From Bacillota bacterium (lineage in GTDB: Bacteria > Bacillota > Clostridia > Acetivibrionales > DTU013): a stretch of 64,000 nt of DNA. The notes under the pieces were generated by a model. The model was not told where the DNA came from. It saw only the letters and a program-made list of their open reading frames with translations, and searched no databases. The translations under genes and the position numbers were made by a program. The DNA lies in NCBI GenBank assembly GCA_023418915.1, contig JAEZYU010000079.1:19384-83383 (forward strand). The letters are read 5' to 3'. Positions 43,985 through 52,608 of the stretch are shown in pieces. How positions within the stretch are numbered: the first letter of the stretch is position 1; each line of letters begins with the position of its first letter.

Positions 43985-44547
43985 TGATCGCCCTTACCAC
44001 CCTTGTATATTGTAATCATTGTATCACCATATTTTCTGGAGTCAATTGTTTTGTATCCCTCAAAAGCTTCAGGCAAATCATCCAGAACGCTATGTTCGGC
44101 AATAATTATTCCATCGTCCAATATTATATCATTTTTTGTCAATAATTTTAATGCTTCTTGAATAAATTTTTTATTATAGGGTGGATCCATAATTATAATA
44201 TCAAATTCATATCCTTCTCTACGCATCCTTTCGATCCCGGATGCATAATCCACATTGTAAACCTCTGCCTTGTCAGAAAGCTTCGTATGCGCAAGATTTT
44301 CTTTTATTACGTCACAGCACTGTGCACTGCGGTCGAGAAACACAGCAGAGTGTGCTCCCCTGCTCAGCGCTTCGATACCCAGGCTGCCTGTGCCTGCGAA
44401 TATATCAAGAACTCTGCTTCCCTCCACTACTGGTGCAATTATGTTGAAGAGAGCTCCCTTTACCATGTCTGATGTCGGCCTTGTCGTCATGCCCTTTATT
44501 GTTTTCAGCTTATGTCCTCTTGCAGTTCCTGAAATTACCCTGAGAAT
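43981..44547 (-). CDS. rsmD: 16S rRNA (guanine966-N2)-methyltransferase RsmD, AUU start
   Basis: Methylates G966 of 16S rRNA with SAM. The protein is 188 aa. The SAM motif is VLDIFAGTGSLGIEALSRGA at about residue 45 and the catalytic DPPY is in IIIMDPPYNKKF at about residue 122. The conserved start RVISGTARGHKLKTIKG lies upstream of the first ATG (44490), and there is a TAA six codons before the ATT at 44545-44547. No ATG, GTG or TTG lies between them. GGAGG is eight bases before that ATT, so I place the start there. Confidence 0.88.
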   Translation of the reverse strand: MLRVISGTARGHKLKTIKGMTTRPTSDMVKGALFNIIAPVVEGSRVLDIFAGTGSLGIEALSRGAHSAVFLDRSAQCCDVIKENLAHTKLSDKAEVYNVDYASGIERMRREGYEFDIIIMDPPYNKKFIQEALKLLTKNDIILDDGIIIAEHSVLDDLPEAFEGYKTIDSRKYGDTMITIYKGGKGDQ

Positions 44548-44601
44548 AAGCCCAACCTCCTTTTATCGCCAGTACTTCCGGTAGTGCCGTCTTTGTCGTG
44601 C

Positions 44602-46677
44602 CTAATTCATACTGATAGAACTCATGACACCTCTGAACTTCTCTCTGACAGCCTGTCCCAGCCTGCGGTTTTCCTGCGAGTCCAGCGTTCTGTCCTTCCC
44701 GAGCAGTATCACCGCAGCTTCCTGTGCTTTTTTTAAGATCTCAACATCTCTATATAGATTTGCTATTTTTAGCTCTGGTATACCATGCTGCCTTGTGCCG
44801 AAGAAATCACCCGGCCCCCTCAATTCCAGATCCTTTTCCGAGATGACAAAACCATCGGAGGTATCTTCCATCACCTTCATCCGTTCCATTGCGATACCTG
44901 ACCTGTTATCGCTGAACAGCACGCAGTATGATTGGTGCTCGCTCCTGCCAACCCGTCCTCTGAGCTGGTGCAGCTGAGACAGTCCGAATCTTTCAGCATT
45001 TTCAACAACAATCAATGATGCGTTCGCTACATTGACACCAACCTCGATCACAGTTGTCGATACCAATATATCAATTTGTCCGGATACAAAGCAGGTCATC
45101 ACATCGTCCTTTTCTGCCGGTCTCATCTTGCCGTGTATCAATCCCACACGCAGATCACAGAAGGTTTTGTGAGCGAGCTGTTCAGCCATTTCCGAGGCTG
45201 ATGCGGCTTCGACCGATTCGGACTCCTCCACAAGCGGACAGACTATATAGACCTGTCGACCCTGAATTACCTGTTTTCTGACAAAATTGTTGATCCTCTC
45301 GCGCATACTTGAGTCCACAGCATACGTAAGCACCTTTTTTCTGCCGGGCGGCAGCTCATCTATGATCGATATGTCAAGATCGCCATACAATATGAGTGCC
45401 AGTGTTCTTGGTATAGGGGTGGCAGTCATGACCAGCATATCGGGATTTTCACCCTTCCTGCCAAGGACAGCCCTCTGCCTGACACCGAATCTGTGCTGTT
45501 CATCGGTCACAACCAGGCCCAGGTTCTTGAATTGAACTCTTTCCTCGAGCAGCGCATGGGTACCTATAGTGATATCAATCTCTCCATTGTTTATTCTCTC
45601 AAGCATTACTCTGACATCCTTTGCTCCGGTGCTGCCCGTCAGCAATGCGGTTTTGATGCCCAATGGCTCCATCAGCTTTCTGACCGATTCGAAGTGCTGT
45701 GCTGCAAGTATTTCCGTCGGAACCATGAATGCACCCTGATATCCACTTTTAACCGCCTTAAGCAATGCCAGCACTGCGACTATCGTTTTACCGGAACCTA
45801 CATCGCCTTGCACAAGTCTATTCATGACTTTGGTGCTTTCCATATCACTTTCTATTTCGGAAAATACCCTTTTCTGAGCATTGGTCAGTTTGAATGGAAG
45901 ATGCTGTATGAATTTCTGTACCTCAACTCCCGTATTGAAGCATATCCCTGACACTTCGCCTTCCCTTGAAGCTTTTATACTCATAAGCGCAAGCTGCAGC
46001 ATAAGCAGTTCTTCAAAGACAAGCCGCTCACGAGCCTTAATAAAAGCGCTGTCGCTTTGTGGGAAGTGTATATTGTTAATGGAAAAGTGCAGGTCAGCCA
46101 GATTGTATTGCTCCTTCACACGATTCGGAAGAATATCTTCAAAGCTGTCTTTCGCATATCCCAGAGCATTTCTGATTACATTTCTGATTACATTCTGAGT
46201 CAGTTTGCCTGTAGCCGGATATACCGGCATGATCCTGCATGTATTGACCGGTCCTGTCGACTCCATTTTTTCAAATACAGGATTTAGAACTTCAAAGGTC
46301 CGTCTTTTTGTGATCTTTCCAAAGAACAGATACTTCTCTCCCATCTTGAAATGATCCTTCAGATAAGGCTGGTTGAACCATACTGCATTGATCAGGCCGG
46401 TGTCGTCTCTTATGCTTACACGGCATATTGCAAGCCCTCGCCTTGGCTTTGAAACAACTGTTTTCGAAGCGATCATGCCTTCAAAAGAGCATTGCTCTCC
46501 ATCCTGCAGCTCAATAAGCTTTTTGAGCTTGCTGCGGTCCTCATAATCTCTTGGATAATGAAAAATGACATCCCCAACCGTATAGATGCCAAGCTTGTGA
46601 AACAATGCAGCTCTTGCTTCACCAACACCCTTCAGATATTGCAGAGGTTTTTTAAGCATTTCTGATCTTTGGTTCAT
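44602..46677 (-). CDS. recG: ATP-dependent DNA helicase RecG
   Basis: Branch-migrating helicase of 691 aa that remodels stalled forks and Holliday junctions. The wedge (OB) domain spans about residues 60-170. Helicase motifs are VQGDVGSGKTIVA (Walker A, about residue 290), LVVTDEQHRFGVRQR (DEQH), MTATPIPRTLAL, and in the second lobe TTVIEVGVNVANASLIVVENAERFGLSQLHQLRGRVGRSEHQS. AGGTGAT precedes the ATG at 46677. It stops 54 bases upstream of the rsmD start. Confidence 0.97.
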   Translation of the reverse strand: MNQRSEMLKKPLQYLKGVGEARAALFHKLGIYTVGDVIFHYPRDYEDRSKLKKLIELQDGEQCSFEGMIASKTVVSKPRRGLAICRVSIRDDTGLINAVWFNQPYLKDHFKMGEKYLFFGKITKRRTFEVLNPVFEKMESTGPVNTCRIMPVYPATGKLTQNVIRNVIRNALGYAKDSFEDILPNRVKEQYNLADLHFSINNIHFPQSDSAFIKARERLVFEELLMLQLALMSIKASREGEVSGICFNTGVEVQKFIQHLPFKLTNAQKRVFSEIESDMESTKVMNRLVQGDVGSGKTIVAVLALLKAVKSGYQGAFMVPTEILAAQHFESVRKLMEPLGIKTALLTGSTGAKDVRVMLERINNGEIDITIGTHALLEERVQFKNLGLVVTDEQHRFGVRQRAVLGRKGENPDMLVMTATPIPRTLALILYGDLDISIIDELPPGRKKVLTYAVDSSMRERINNFVRKQVIQGRQVYIVCPLVEESESVEAASASEMAEQLAHKTFCDLRVGLIHGKMRPAEKDDVMTCFVSGQIDILVSTTVIEVGVNVANASLIVVENAERFGLSQLHQLRGRVGRSEHQSYCVLFSDNRSGIAMERMKVMEDTSDGFVISEKDLELRGPGDFFGTRQHGIPELKIANLYRDVEILKKAQEAAVILLGKDRTLDSQENRRLGQAVREKFRGVMSSISMN

Positions 46678-46937
46678 CACCAATCACCTGTACAAACGAT
46701 AAATTCTTTGTCAGCCATTCATGCAAGGCTGAAACACCTTCATCCTTAATTTCAATTTACTGCGCATTTTGTTAATACCGCTATCTTTAATTCTAATATA
46801 TGGAGCCTTACTTTACCATACCCTATTTTAGCAGCATCAGAAAGCGATAAAACCAAATACCTGGAATGGATATTAGCAAAATTCACCTTCACAACTCATT
46901 TATTTACTTCGCACTAGCCATTGAAACAAAAAAGGGC

Positions 46938-46967
46938 TTGCGATATTTGGAGTTATTGTGTTAAAAT
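46938..46967 (+). promoter_or_regulatory. Promoter of rpmB
   Basis: TTGCGA (46938-46943) and TAAAAT (46962-46967) with 18 bases between. The rest of the 340-base recG-rpmB gap (46678-46937) is AT-rich with no gene seen. Confidence 0.6.
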
Positions 46968-47017
46968 AGTTATGCTTTATGCGAAAAAAGCTCCGGCTTG
47001 AAGGAGGTGTAATATAG

Positions 47018-47206
47018 ATGGCAAAATGTGAGATCTGCGCAAAGAATACCGTATTCGGCAATAATGTCAGTCACTCGATAAAAAGGACAAACAGATCCTG
47101 GAGACCCAACATAAAAAAGGTCAGAGTAACAGAAAACGGCACAACAAAAACGATCAACGTTTGTTCCAGATGCCTTCGTTCCAATAAGGTTACAAGGGCA
47201 GTCTGA
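47018..47206 (+). CDS. rpmB: 50S ribosomal protein L28
   Basis: Ribosomal large-subunit protein of 62 aa. Family blocks are CEICAKNTVFGNNVSHSIKRTNRSWRPNI and VCSRCLRSNKVTRAV. Two CxxC pairs (residues 4-7 and about 51-54) are kept, so this is the zinc-binding form. AAGGAGGTG precedes the ATG. A strong terminator follows. Confidence 0.98.
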   Translation: MAKCEICAKNTVFGNNVSHSIKRTNRSWRPNIKKVRVTENGTTKTINVCSRCLRSNKVTRAV

Positions 47207-47245
47207 CAGACATCAAAAAGCTATGCCAAATATCTTTCTATATCG

Positions 47246-47292
47246 AAGCGACATAAAAGTCAACCGAAACTTTTATGTCGCTTTGATCTTGT
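47246..47292 (+). terminator. Terminator between rpmB and spoVM
   Basis: AAGCGACATAAAAGT pairs with ACTTTTATGTCGCTT around a short loop, followed by a T-rich tail. It lies between converging rpmB and spoVM and can serve both. Confidence 0.88.
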
Positions 47293-47295
47293 TAG

Positions 47296-47367
47296 TCAGT
47301 TCATTCTAAGTACTTTCTTTATGAGATTTCCGAAAAATTTAGGCATCTTCAATACCATGATACGCAT
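47296..47367 (-). CDS. spoVM: Stage V sporulation protein M (23 aa)
   Basis: Tiny amphipathic helix that recognises the convex forespore membrane and anchors the coat ATPase SpoIVA. The protein starts MRIMVLKMPKFFGNLIKKVL and ends RMN. It aligns without gaps to Bacillus SpoVM (MKFYTIKLPKFLGGIVRAML): K7, P9, K10, F11 and G13 match, and proline 9 and the K-x-P-K-F-x-G core are the key residues. GGGGAGG lies eight bases before the ATG at 47367. spoVM is next to rpmB in Bacillus too, which supports the call. Confidence 0.9.
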   Translation of the reverse strand: MRIMVLKMPKFFGNLIKKVLRMN

Positions 47368-47457
47368 ACACATACTCCTCCCCTGAAAGGTCTGATACTT
47401 TCATAATACACAGGAAATATATTTTGGTGCACGTCCCGGTGATCAGCTGATTTAGTC

Positions 47458-49221
47458 TCAATCAGAATCTTGTGAGCTGTGGACATTATCTTGAGCTCCG
47501 GGATAACAATTATCATTCACAGGGGATTGGATGTGATTTGTTTCATATAACCTTTTTGCTGTCATTACACAATTACGCCCGGAGGCTTTCGCCTCATACA
47601 ATACATCGTCGGCAGTACGTATCAGATCGTTCTCATTGAATGCGCATTCATCAAACGACGATATTCCAAAGCTGGCTGTGACCGAAACACTAATAAGGTT
47701 ATCCTCAATAATATGCCTTGATACCAGCCTTCTTAAATCTTCTACTTTATCATATGCCTCATCAAGCTTTGTTCGCGGCAGAAGTATTATAAACTCTTCG
47801 CCGCCATATCTTGCTATCATGTCGCCCTTTCTCAGGTTTGCTCCGACGACTTCTGCTATAGATGTCAGCACTTTATCACCAAATATGTGTCCATACATAT
47901 CATTGAATCTTTTAAAATGGTCGATATCAAATATGACAAGTGATAGTGGATAGTTTTCCTTTTTTGCTTCATTGAACTCGCTCTCCAGTCTTTCCTGGAA
48001 ATACTGACGGTTATATATGCCCGTAAGCCCGTCTTTTCTGGCCAATTCCTTCATTTTATAGTACAATTCCGCATTTTCCATGACGATGCCCACCTGCTGT
48101 GCAATTATACTCAGAAATCTTACATTTTCCTCATCAAATGCATCGTTAACCGTATGTTCCACTAGAATCAGGCCATATTTTCTGGAATTTGTAGTCAGCG
48201 GTATGCACATCAGTGAATTGATATCTCTTCCGCATGTAAAAACATACTGGAAATAGTCTACATTATTCTCGAGTATATACTCACCTTTTTCAAGCGCATC
48301 TCTCAGAACCCCACTATTGATGTGGTCTGTCAATGTAGCCATCTCATTGCTGTTGGTAATATTAGTCGTATGCACCTTCAGTCTGTCTGAATCCTCATCA
48401 AGCAGGATTATAGATGAAAAGCTGCATCCTATCACTCCCAGGATTATATCATTGAGCCGCTTGAGCAGCTCTTTTGTATCAAGTATGGAACCGATCGCCT
48501 GGCTTATCTGGTTGAGTGTGAAAAACTCAGCTATACTTTTAGAAAGAGTTTTGTTGGACTTTTCCAGTTCACCGGAGCTGGAGATCAGTGTACTGAATTC
48601 CTTCTTGATAATATCCCTTTCACTTTCCAGAGTCATGCAGCGCTCGTCAAGTTGTTCAATAGCATATTTATTTATGAATTCATATTCGAGCCTGTACTTG
48701 TAAAGCTTGCTGAAGAAAGATACGAAAGCATAGGACATGACATACAAAACTGCAGCAGCGTATAAATCATCCTTCATTACAGACAGCTTCAGACCTTCCG
48801 CATCTATCAGGGGCATCAGTTTTCTGTATAGGAGAGACAGATGGATGATCAACGAACATATCAACAGGCCATATCCGTATTTGGGACCTTTTATGTATGT
48901 AGCCATGACCAGCGGTAAAAACATTCCAAGATAAAACCAATAGCCTATATCTGAATAAATAGTTATAGCTGATATCGTTGCAGTGAATAATATTTTTTCG
49001 AACCAGTATATTACTTTTTTCTCCAGCAGGTATCTTTGAAATATCTTATATCTGACGATCTGCAAAATAAAGATAAATACACATACAGCAGTACTCCAGA
49101 TCAACCTGTCTCTTTTGACCGGATCGTTGAACAGGCTGCCCTCTGCCATAATAAAATAACGTGAAAAATAGATAACACAGGATAGTATGAGAAAAATAAG
49201 AGTGGCTCTCAAATAGAACAA
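47458..49221 (-). CDS. Membrane diguanylate cyclase with GAF domain
   Basis: Makes the second messenger cyclic di-GMP. The protein is 587 aa. About five or six membrane segments (residues 3-180) are followed by a coiled coil (190-230), a GAF-like domain (about 235-390) and a GGDEF domain (about 400-565). The active site is RYGGEEFIILLP, and the inhibitory I-site RKGD lies five residues before it, so product inhibition is expected. The start is uncertain: a TTG at 49221 without a clear ribosome site, or an internal ATG. Confidence 0.92.
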   Translation of the reverse strand: MFYLRATLIFLILSCVIYFSRYFIMAEGSLFNDPVKRDRLIWSTAVCVFIFILQIVRYKIFQRYLLEKKVIYWFEKILFTATISAITIYSDIGYWFYLGMFLPLVMATYIKGPKYGYGLLICSLIIHLSLLYRKLMPLIDAEGLKLSVMKDDLYAAAVLYVMSYAFVSFFSKLYKYRLEYEFINKYAIEQLDERCMTLESERDIIKKEFSTLISSSGELEKSNKTLSKSIAEFFTLNQISQAIGSILDTKELLKRLNDIILGVIGCSFSSIILLDEDSDRLKVHTTNITNSNEMATLTDHINSGVLRDALEKGEYILENNVDYFQYVFTCGRDINSLMCIPLTTNSRKYGLILVEHTVNDAFDEENVRFLSIIAQQVGIVMENAELYYKMKELARKDGLTGIYNRQYFQERLESEFNEAKKENYPLSLVIFDIDHFKRFNDMYGHIFGDKVLTSIAEVVGANLRKGDMIARYGGEEFIILLPRTKLDEAYDKVEDLRRLVSRHIIEDNLISVSVTASFGISSFDECAFNENDLIRTADDVLYEAKASGRNCVMTAKRLYETNHIQSPVNDNCYPGAQDNVHSSQDSD

Positions 49222-49285
49222 TTCATATACTTCATACTTATTATAAATTCTCTTGCTACTATCCAGTGGTAATGCCTCCCAACTA

Positions 49286-51568
49286 CTATTTGCGCCAGAA
49301 AATTTCTATATTGTCCCCATGTCTTATTGCATCTGTAAAAGCTGCAGGCTTGTTGTTGAGCTTAAGCACTATTGTTCCTAGTGGTTTCGACAGGTCAAAA
49401 TCTATGTAATTAAATATATCGACAAACATATGCTGAGCTTTGCTGTCAATGATTCTCACCGAATTACCGTTAACTATGACTTCAATAGAATCCTCCTCAA
49501 TGCTCTGCGCAGCAGTTTCCGGAGCCGTATCGGTCTGCCCGTCCGTATTTGCTTCAATTACATCGTATTCGCCTTCAATATCTATAGAGATTTCATCCAT
49601 TGCAGTGTCTGCCTCTGCATTTTTTTCCGCTTCGACATGCTTATCGCATAGGAGGCATGCTATATGATCCTTATCTCTTAGAACATAATCCAAATCATAA
49701 TGAGCCTCACCGTTTATCCTGATATCACATTCCTCCGCCGCATACCCTGCCGCCTCCATAAGATCGCGCAGAGTCTTTATCCTCGAAGTCTGTACGGCAT
49801 CGCCGTCCTTTATCATGGTTTCCTTCTGTACCCGTACACCATTTACCATAATTATCGTGCTTATGTCGACAGGATTTCCGTTCATATTTACTATACCGCT
49901 GCTATAGTCGGAAACAACCTCACAAGCTTTCACTTCCGCATCTTTGCCGTCCTTCGCAGGTACGACTGTGATACTGTCACCGAATGACAGAGGTGAATCC
50001 AAACCAGACGGCTTCCCGTTCTGATAGATTTCCGCTGCCATGCCGTAATCTCCGCGTACCCTTCGAATATCATCATTTACCGTAAATGTTATACTTTTGC
50101 CCGTTCTCCCTATCAGATCAGCTGCGTCATATCCGTATAGTATGAGCGCATCGGCAACAGTAAGCTTTTTAGCGTTGAACAGCTTGATCTTTTTTTCATT
50201 TACTGTAACGGATACAAAGTCCTTCCCGGCATACATCTGTGCTGTGACAGCAATACCGTACGGTGTGATCGATTCAGGACCGTAAAGCTTTTTATCACTG
50301 TATTTTATATCCTTTATTACATCACGTCCGCGCACCACAACTCTGTCCTTTGGTAAGCCAAGCTGCTTCGACAGCATCTCAGGCAGCATCGGGATCCGGC
50401 TCCCGCCGCCTATGAGAAATACCGCATTAGGTGCTTTTTGATTAAAATCAAGTATCTTTTGGCTGATGGTAGACGCCATCAATTGTATGGAATCCTCAAT
50501 TTGCATCAGCACATCAGCAGCGGCGATCGTGTGTTTCTTTTTCAGAATGTCAGTAAAAACAATGTTTTCTCTGCTTGATGAAAGAGCTGTTTTGATTTTC
50601 TCCCCCGTATTAAAATCGACAAGATAGCACTGTGATATCCTTTCTGTTATTTCATCGCCTGCAATGGGGACCATAGCGTATGCAAATACGCTGCCATTCT
50701 TTGTCAATGCTATATCTGATGTCCCTGCACCGATATCGACAAGTGCCAGATTCAGCAGCCTGAGATCCGGCGGAATGGCAACATTAATTGCCGCTATAGG
50801 CTCCAGCGTAAGGCTCGATACCTCAAGGCCTATCCTGTTTACAACAGAATACAGGCTATCCACCACAATAAGTGGTAAAAAAGTTGCCAAAACATCAGCT
50901 CCTGCAGTTTTGCCCTTATGTCCGGTCAATTTTGTGATCACATATCCGTTTAGATAATAATTTATTACACTGTAGCCTACACAATAGTATTGGGTCTTAT
51001 CTTCAGACTCCGAACTCTCATCCAGTATCATTTGTGCCCGCTGAATGCCTTCGATCTCAAGACTGCTCACAAGGTCAACATCGATCTCGACGCTTTGCTC
51101 AAGATTTTTTTCAACCTTCACCTGGCATGTCTTCAACACTCTGCCTGCGGCTGCTATTGCGACCTTTTTGAGCTTAAAACCGATCCTGGCTTCCAGCTTC
51201 TGTCTGACCTCCATAGCTGTAGCAGCAGCCTGTTCTATATCATGTATCTGACCGTCCATCATAGCTCTGCTTCTGTGTGCACAAACCTCTGTGGCCAGAA
51301 TCCTGAAACAGTTGCCGTCCTGCATGCCCACCACGCCCACAACTGTCCTTGTGCCGATATCCATGGCAAATATCGTATTTTCAGGTATAAGGTCCTTTAT
51401 CCCTATTGGCGATATAGCATTCTTCTGCGCCAATTTTATCACTCGCCCTTTTTTATCCGCCGGTCTGCCTTTCTTTTGAGCAGCACTGCCGTTTCCGGAT
51501 GCTGCCTTCCGGATGCTGCCTTCACTGTTCCTTTTGCCCGAACTTATACTCTGGTTCTCATCTGCCAT
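49286..51568 (-). CDS. FtsA/PilM-like actin-fold protein with long C-terminal extension
   Basis: Cytoplasmic protein of 760 aa. Residues 1-50 are basic and low complexity. An FtsA/PilM-type actin fold spans about 60-420: FAMDIGTRTVVGVVGMQDG (phosphate 1), VDIGAGTSDIALTKNG (phosphate 2) and FLIGGGSRIPMLPEMLSKQLG (adenosine). The extension of about 330 residues holds what look like three beta-grasp-like units (about 430-520, 540-610 and 690-760), the middle and last parted by an acidic stretch. No C-terminal amphipathic helix of true FtsA is seen. I start at 51568 after GAGGTGA. Likely an envelope or division scaffold; partner unknown. Confidence 0.78.
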   Translation of the reverse strand: MADENQSISSGKRNSEGSIRKAASGNGSAAQKKGRPADKKGRVIKLAQKNAISPIGIKDLIPENTIFAMDIGTRTVVGVVGMQDGNCFRILATEVCAHRSRAMMDGQIHDIEQAAATAMEVRQKLEARIGFKLKKVAIAAAGRVLKTCQVKVEKNLEQSVEIDVDLVSSLEIEGIQRAQMILDESSESEDKTQYYCVGYSVINYYLNGYVITKLTGHKGKTAGADVLATFLPLIVVDSLYSVVNRIGLEVSSLTLEPIAAINVAIPPDLRLLNLALVDIGAGTSDIALTKNGSVFAYAMVPIAGDEITERISQCYLVDFNTGEKIKTALSSSRENIVFTDILKKKHTIAAADVLMQIEDSIQLMASTISQKILDFNQKAPNAVFLIGGGSRIPMLPEMLSKQLGLPKDRVVVRGRDVIKDIKYSDKKLYGPESITPYGIAVTAQMYAGKDFVSVTVNEKKIKLFNAKKLTVADALILYGYDAADLIGRTGKSITFTVNDDIRRVRGDYGMAAEIYQNGKPSGLDSPLSFGDSITVVPAKDGKDAEVKACEVVSDYSSGIVNMNGNPVDISTIIMVNGVRVQKETMIKDGDAVQTSRIKTLRDLMEAAGYAAEECDIRINGEAHYDLDYVLRDKDHIACLLCDKHVEAEKNAEADTAMDEISIDIEGEYDVIEANTDGQTDTAPETAAQSIEEDSIEVIVNGNSVRIIDSKAQHMFVDIFNYIDFDLSKPLGTIVLKLNNKPAAFTDAIRHGDNIEIFWRK

Positions 51569-51652
51569 GGACATTTCACCTCGTATGCATATAAATATTA
51601 GCTAACGTTTCTCCGTTCGAGTTAAGTTAGTAACAATATCAACCTATATTAA

Positions 51653-51659
51653 TTCGACA
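51653..51659 (-). promoter_or_regulatory. Possible Spo0A box upstream of the agrA-agrC unit
   Basis: TGTCGAA on the minus strand, an exact 0A-box core, in the 323-base gap (51569-51891) before the response regulator. A 7-base match can occur by chance; otherwise this AT-rich gap shows no gene. Confidence 0.3.
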
Positions 51660-51891
51660 AGTAATAACAAATTCCTTCTATAAATATATCAATTTGTTGT
51701 TTCAGCGAAGCTAAAAAATGTAAATTGATAGTCCATATGTACTATTCAATATAAGACCATAGTCCCTAGGCCTATTTTGTACTTTTCTTCCACTGTTCAT
51801 CATAGTATACTGTACTTGATATGTCTCAACTTATGTAAATGAAACAAAACAAAGTAATATTATGACATGGCTGGCAGAAGGTGATTTTGAG

Positions 51892-52608
51892 ATGTTGTCC
51901 GTTGCAATACTGGACGATAATATGAAAGTCCTTGAACAATATGAAGAACTGTTGCCCCAGTGGTTTGACAGAAATGGTATCAAAGGCCGGATTATCGCCG
52001 CTACCACTGATTACAATGAATTCATCAGTGTAGTGAAAGAGCAGGCGGCCAATGTCTGCCTCATTGATATCAATCTGCAATCCGAGATAAACGGACTTTA
52101 TGTGGCAAGAAGGATAAGACGTGAGAACGTAAATACAGAAATAATCTTTTGTACCGGTATGCTGGAGTACATGCATAAAGCCTTTGATGTGAACGCTTAT
52201 CATTTTATTATCAAGCCGGTGGGGCGTGATTTGGAAAGATGCCTTGTCAAGCTCTACAGGGAGATCGAAGCCAGACAAAAGAAAAAAGGTGTTCTTGAGG
52301 TCAGAACAAGGTCAAGGATGTATTATATCTCACATGATAAGATCTCCCATATCCTCAGAGTAGGAACAAAAACTGTCATATATTGTTCGGGCAATACAAT
52401 TGAAGTGTATGAAAGTCTTGATTCATTAATTTCAAAACTTGATTCTGAGAGATTTGTGAAATGCTGCAGATCCCAGATCATCAACAGAGATTTTATAGAA
52501 TACATAGATAAAAAAAGCAGGACCGTTGTACTTACCAACGGCTACAAAGGCAGGCTGGGCCGGATTGACGCCTGTTCGCTCGCACTGAAAGGAGCTATAT
52601 CCAAATGA
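51892..52608 (+). CDS. agrA: LytTR response regulator, AgrA-like
   Basis: DNA-binding response regulator of 238 aa. The receiver domain spans residues 1-120: SVAILDDN (acidic pocket), VCLIDINLQ (phospho-aspartate, about residue 62) and FIIKPVG (lysine, about 107). The LytTR DNA-binding domain spans about 135-235 (VRTRSRMYYISHDKISHILRV, then SERFVKCCRSQIINRDFIEYI). AAGGTGAT lies eight bases before the ATG at 51892. It overlaps the sensor kinase gene by four bases. Confidence 0.92.
   Translation: MLSVAILDDNMKVLEQYEELLPQWFDRNGIKGRIIAATTDYNEFISVVKEQAANVCLIDINLQSEINGLYVARRIRRENVNTEIIFCTGMLEYMHKAFDVNAYHFIIKPVGRDLERCLVKLYREIEARQKKKGVLEVRTRSRMYYISHDKISHILRVGTKTVIYCSGNTIEVYESLDSLISKLDSERFVKCCRSQIINRDFIEYIDKKSRTVVLTNGYKGRLGRIDACSLALKGAISK

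Noticed and set aside
51740..51790. Palindromic CCTAGGCCTA region upstream of agrA as a riboswitch
   Set aside because: Only an 8-base palindrome; no stems or conserved riboswitch cores were seen.
51826..52278. 150-codon minus-strand frame
   Set aside because: Antisense shadow of the LytTR regulator gene, with no family features.
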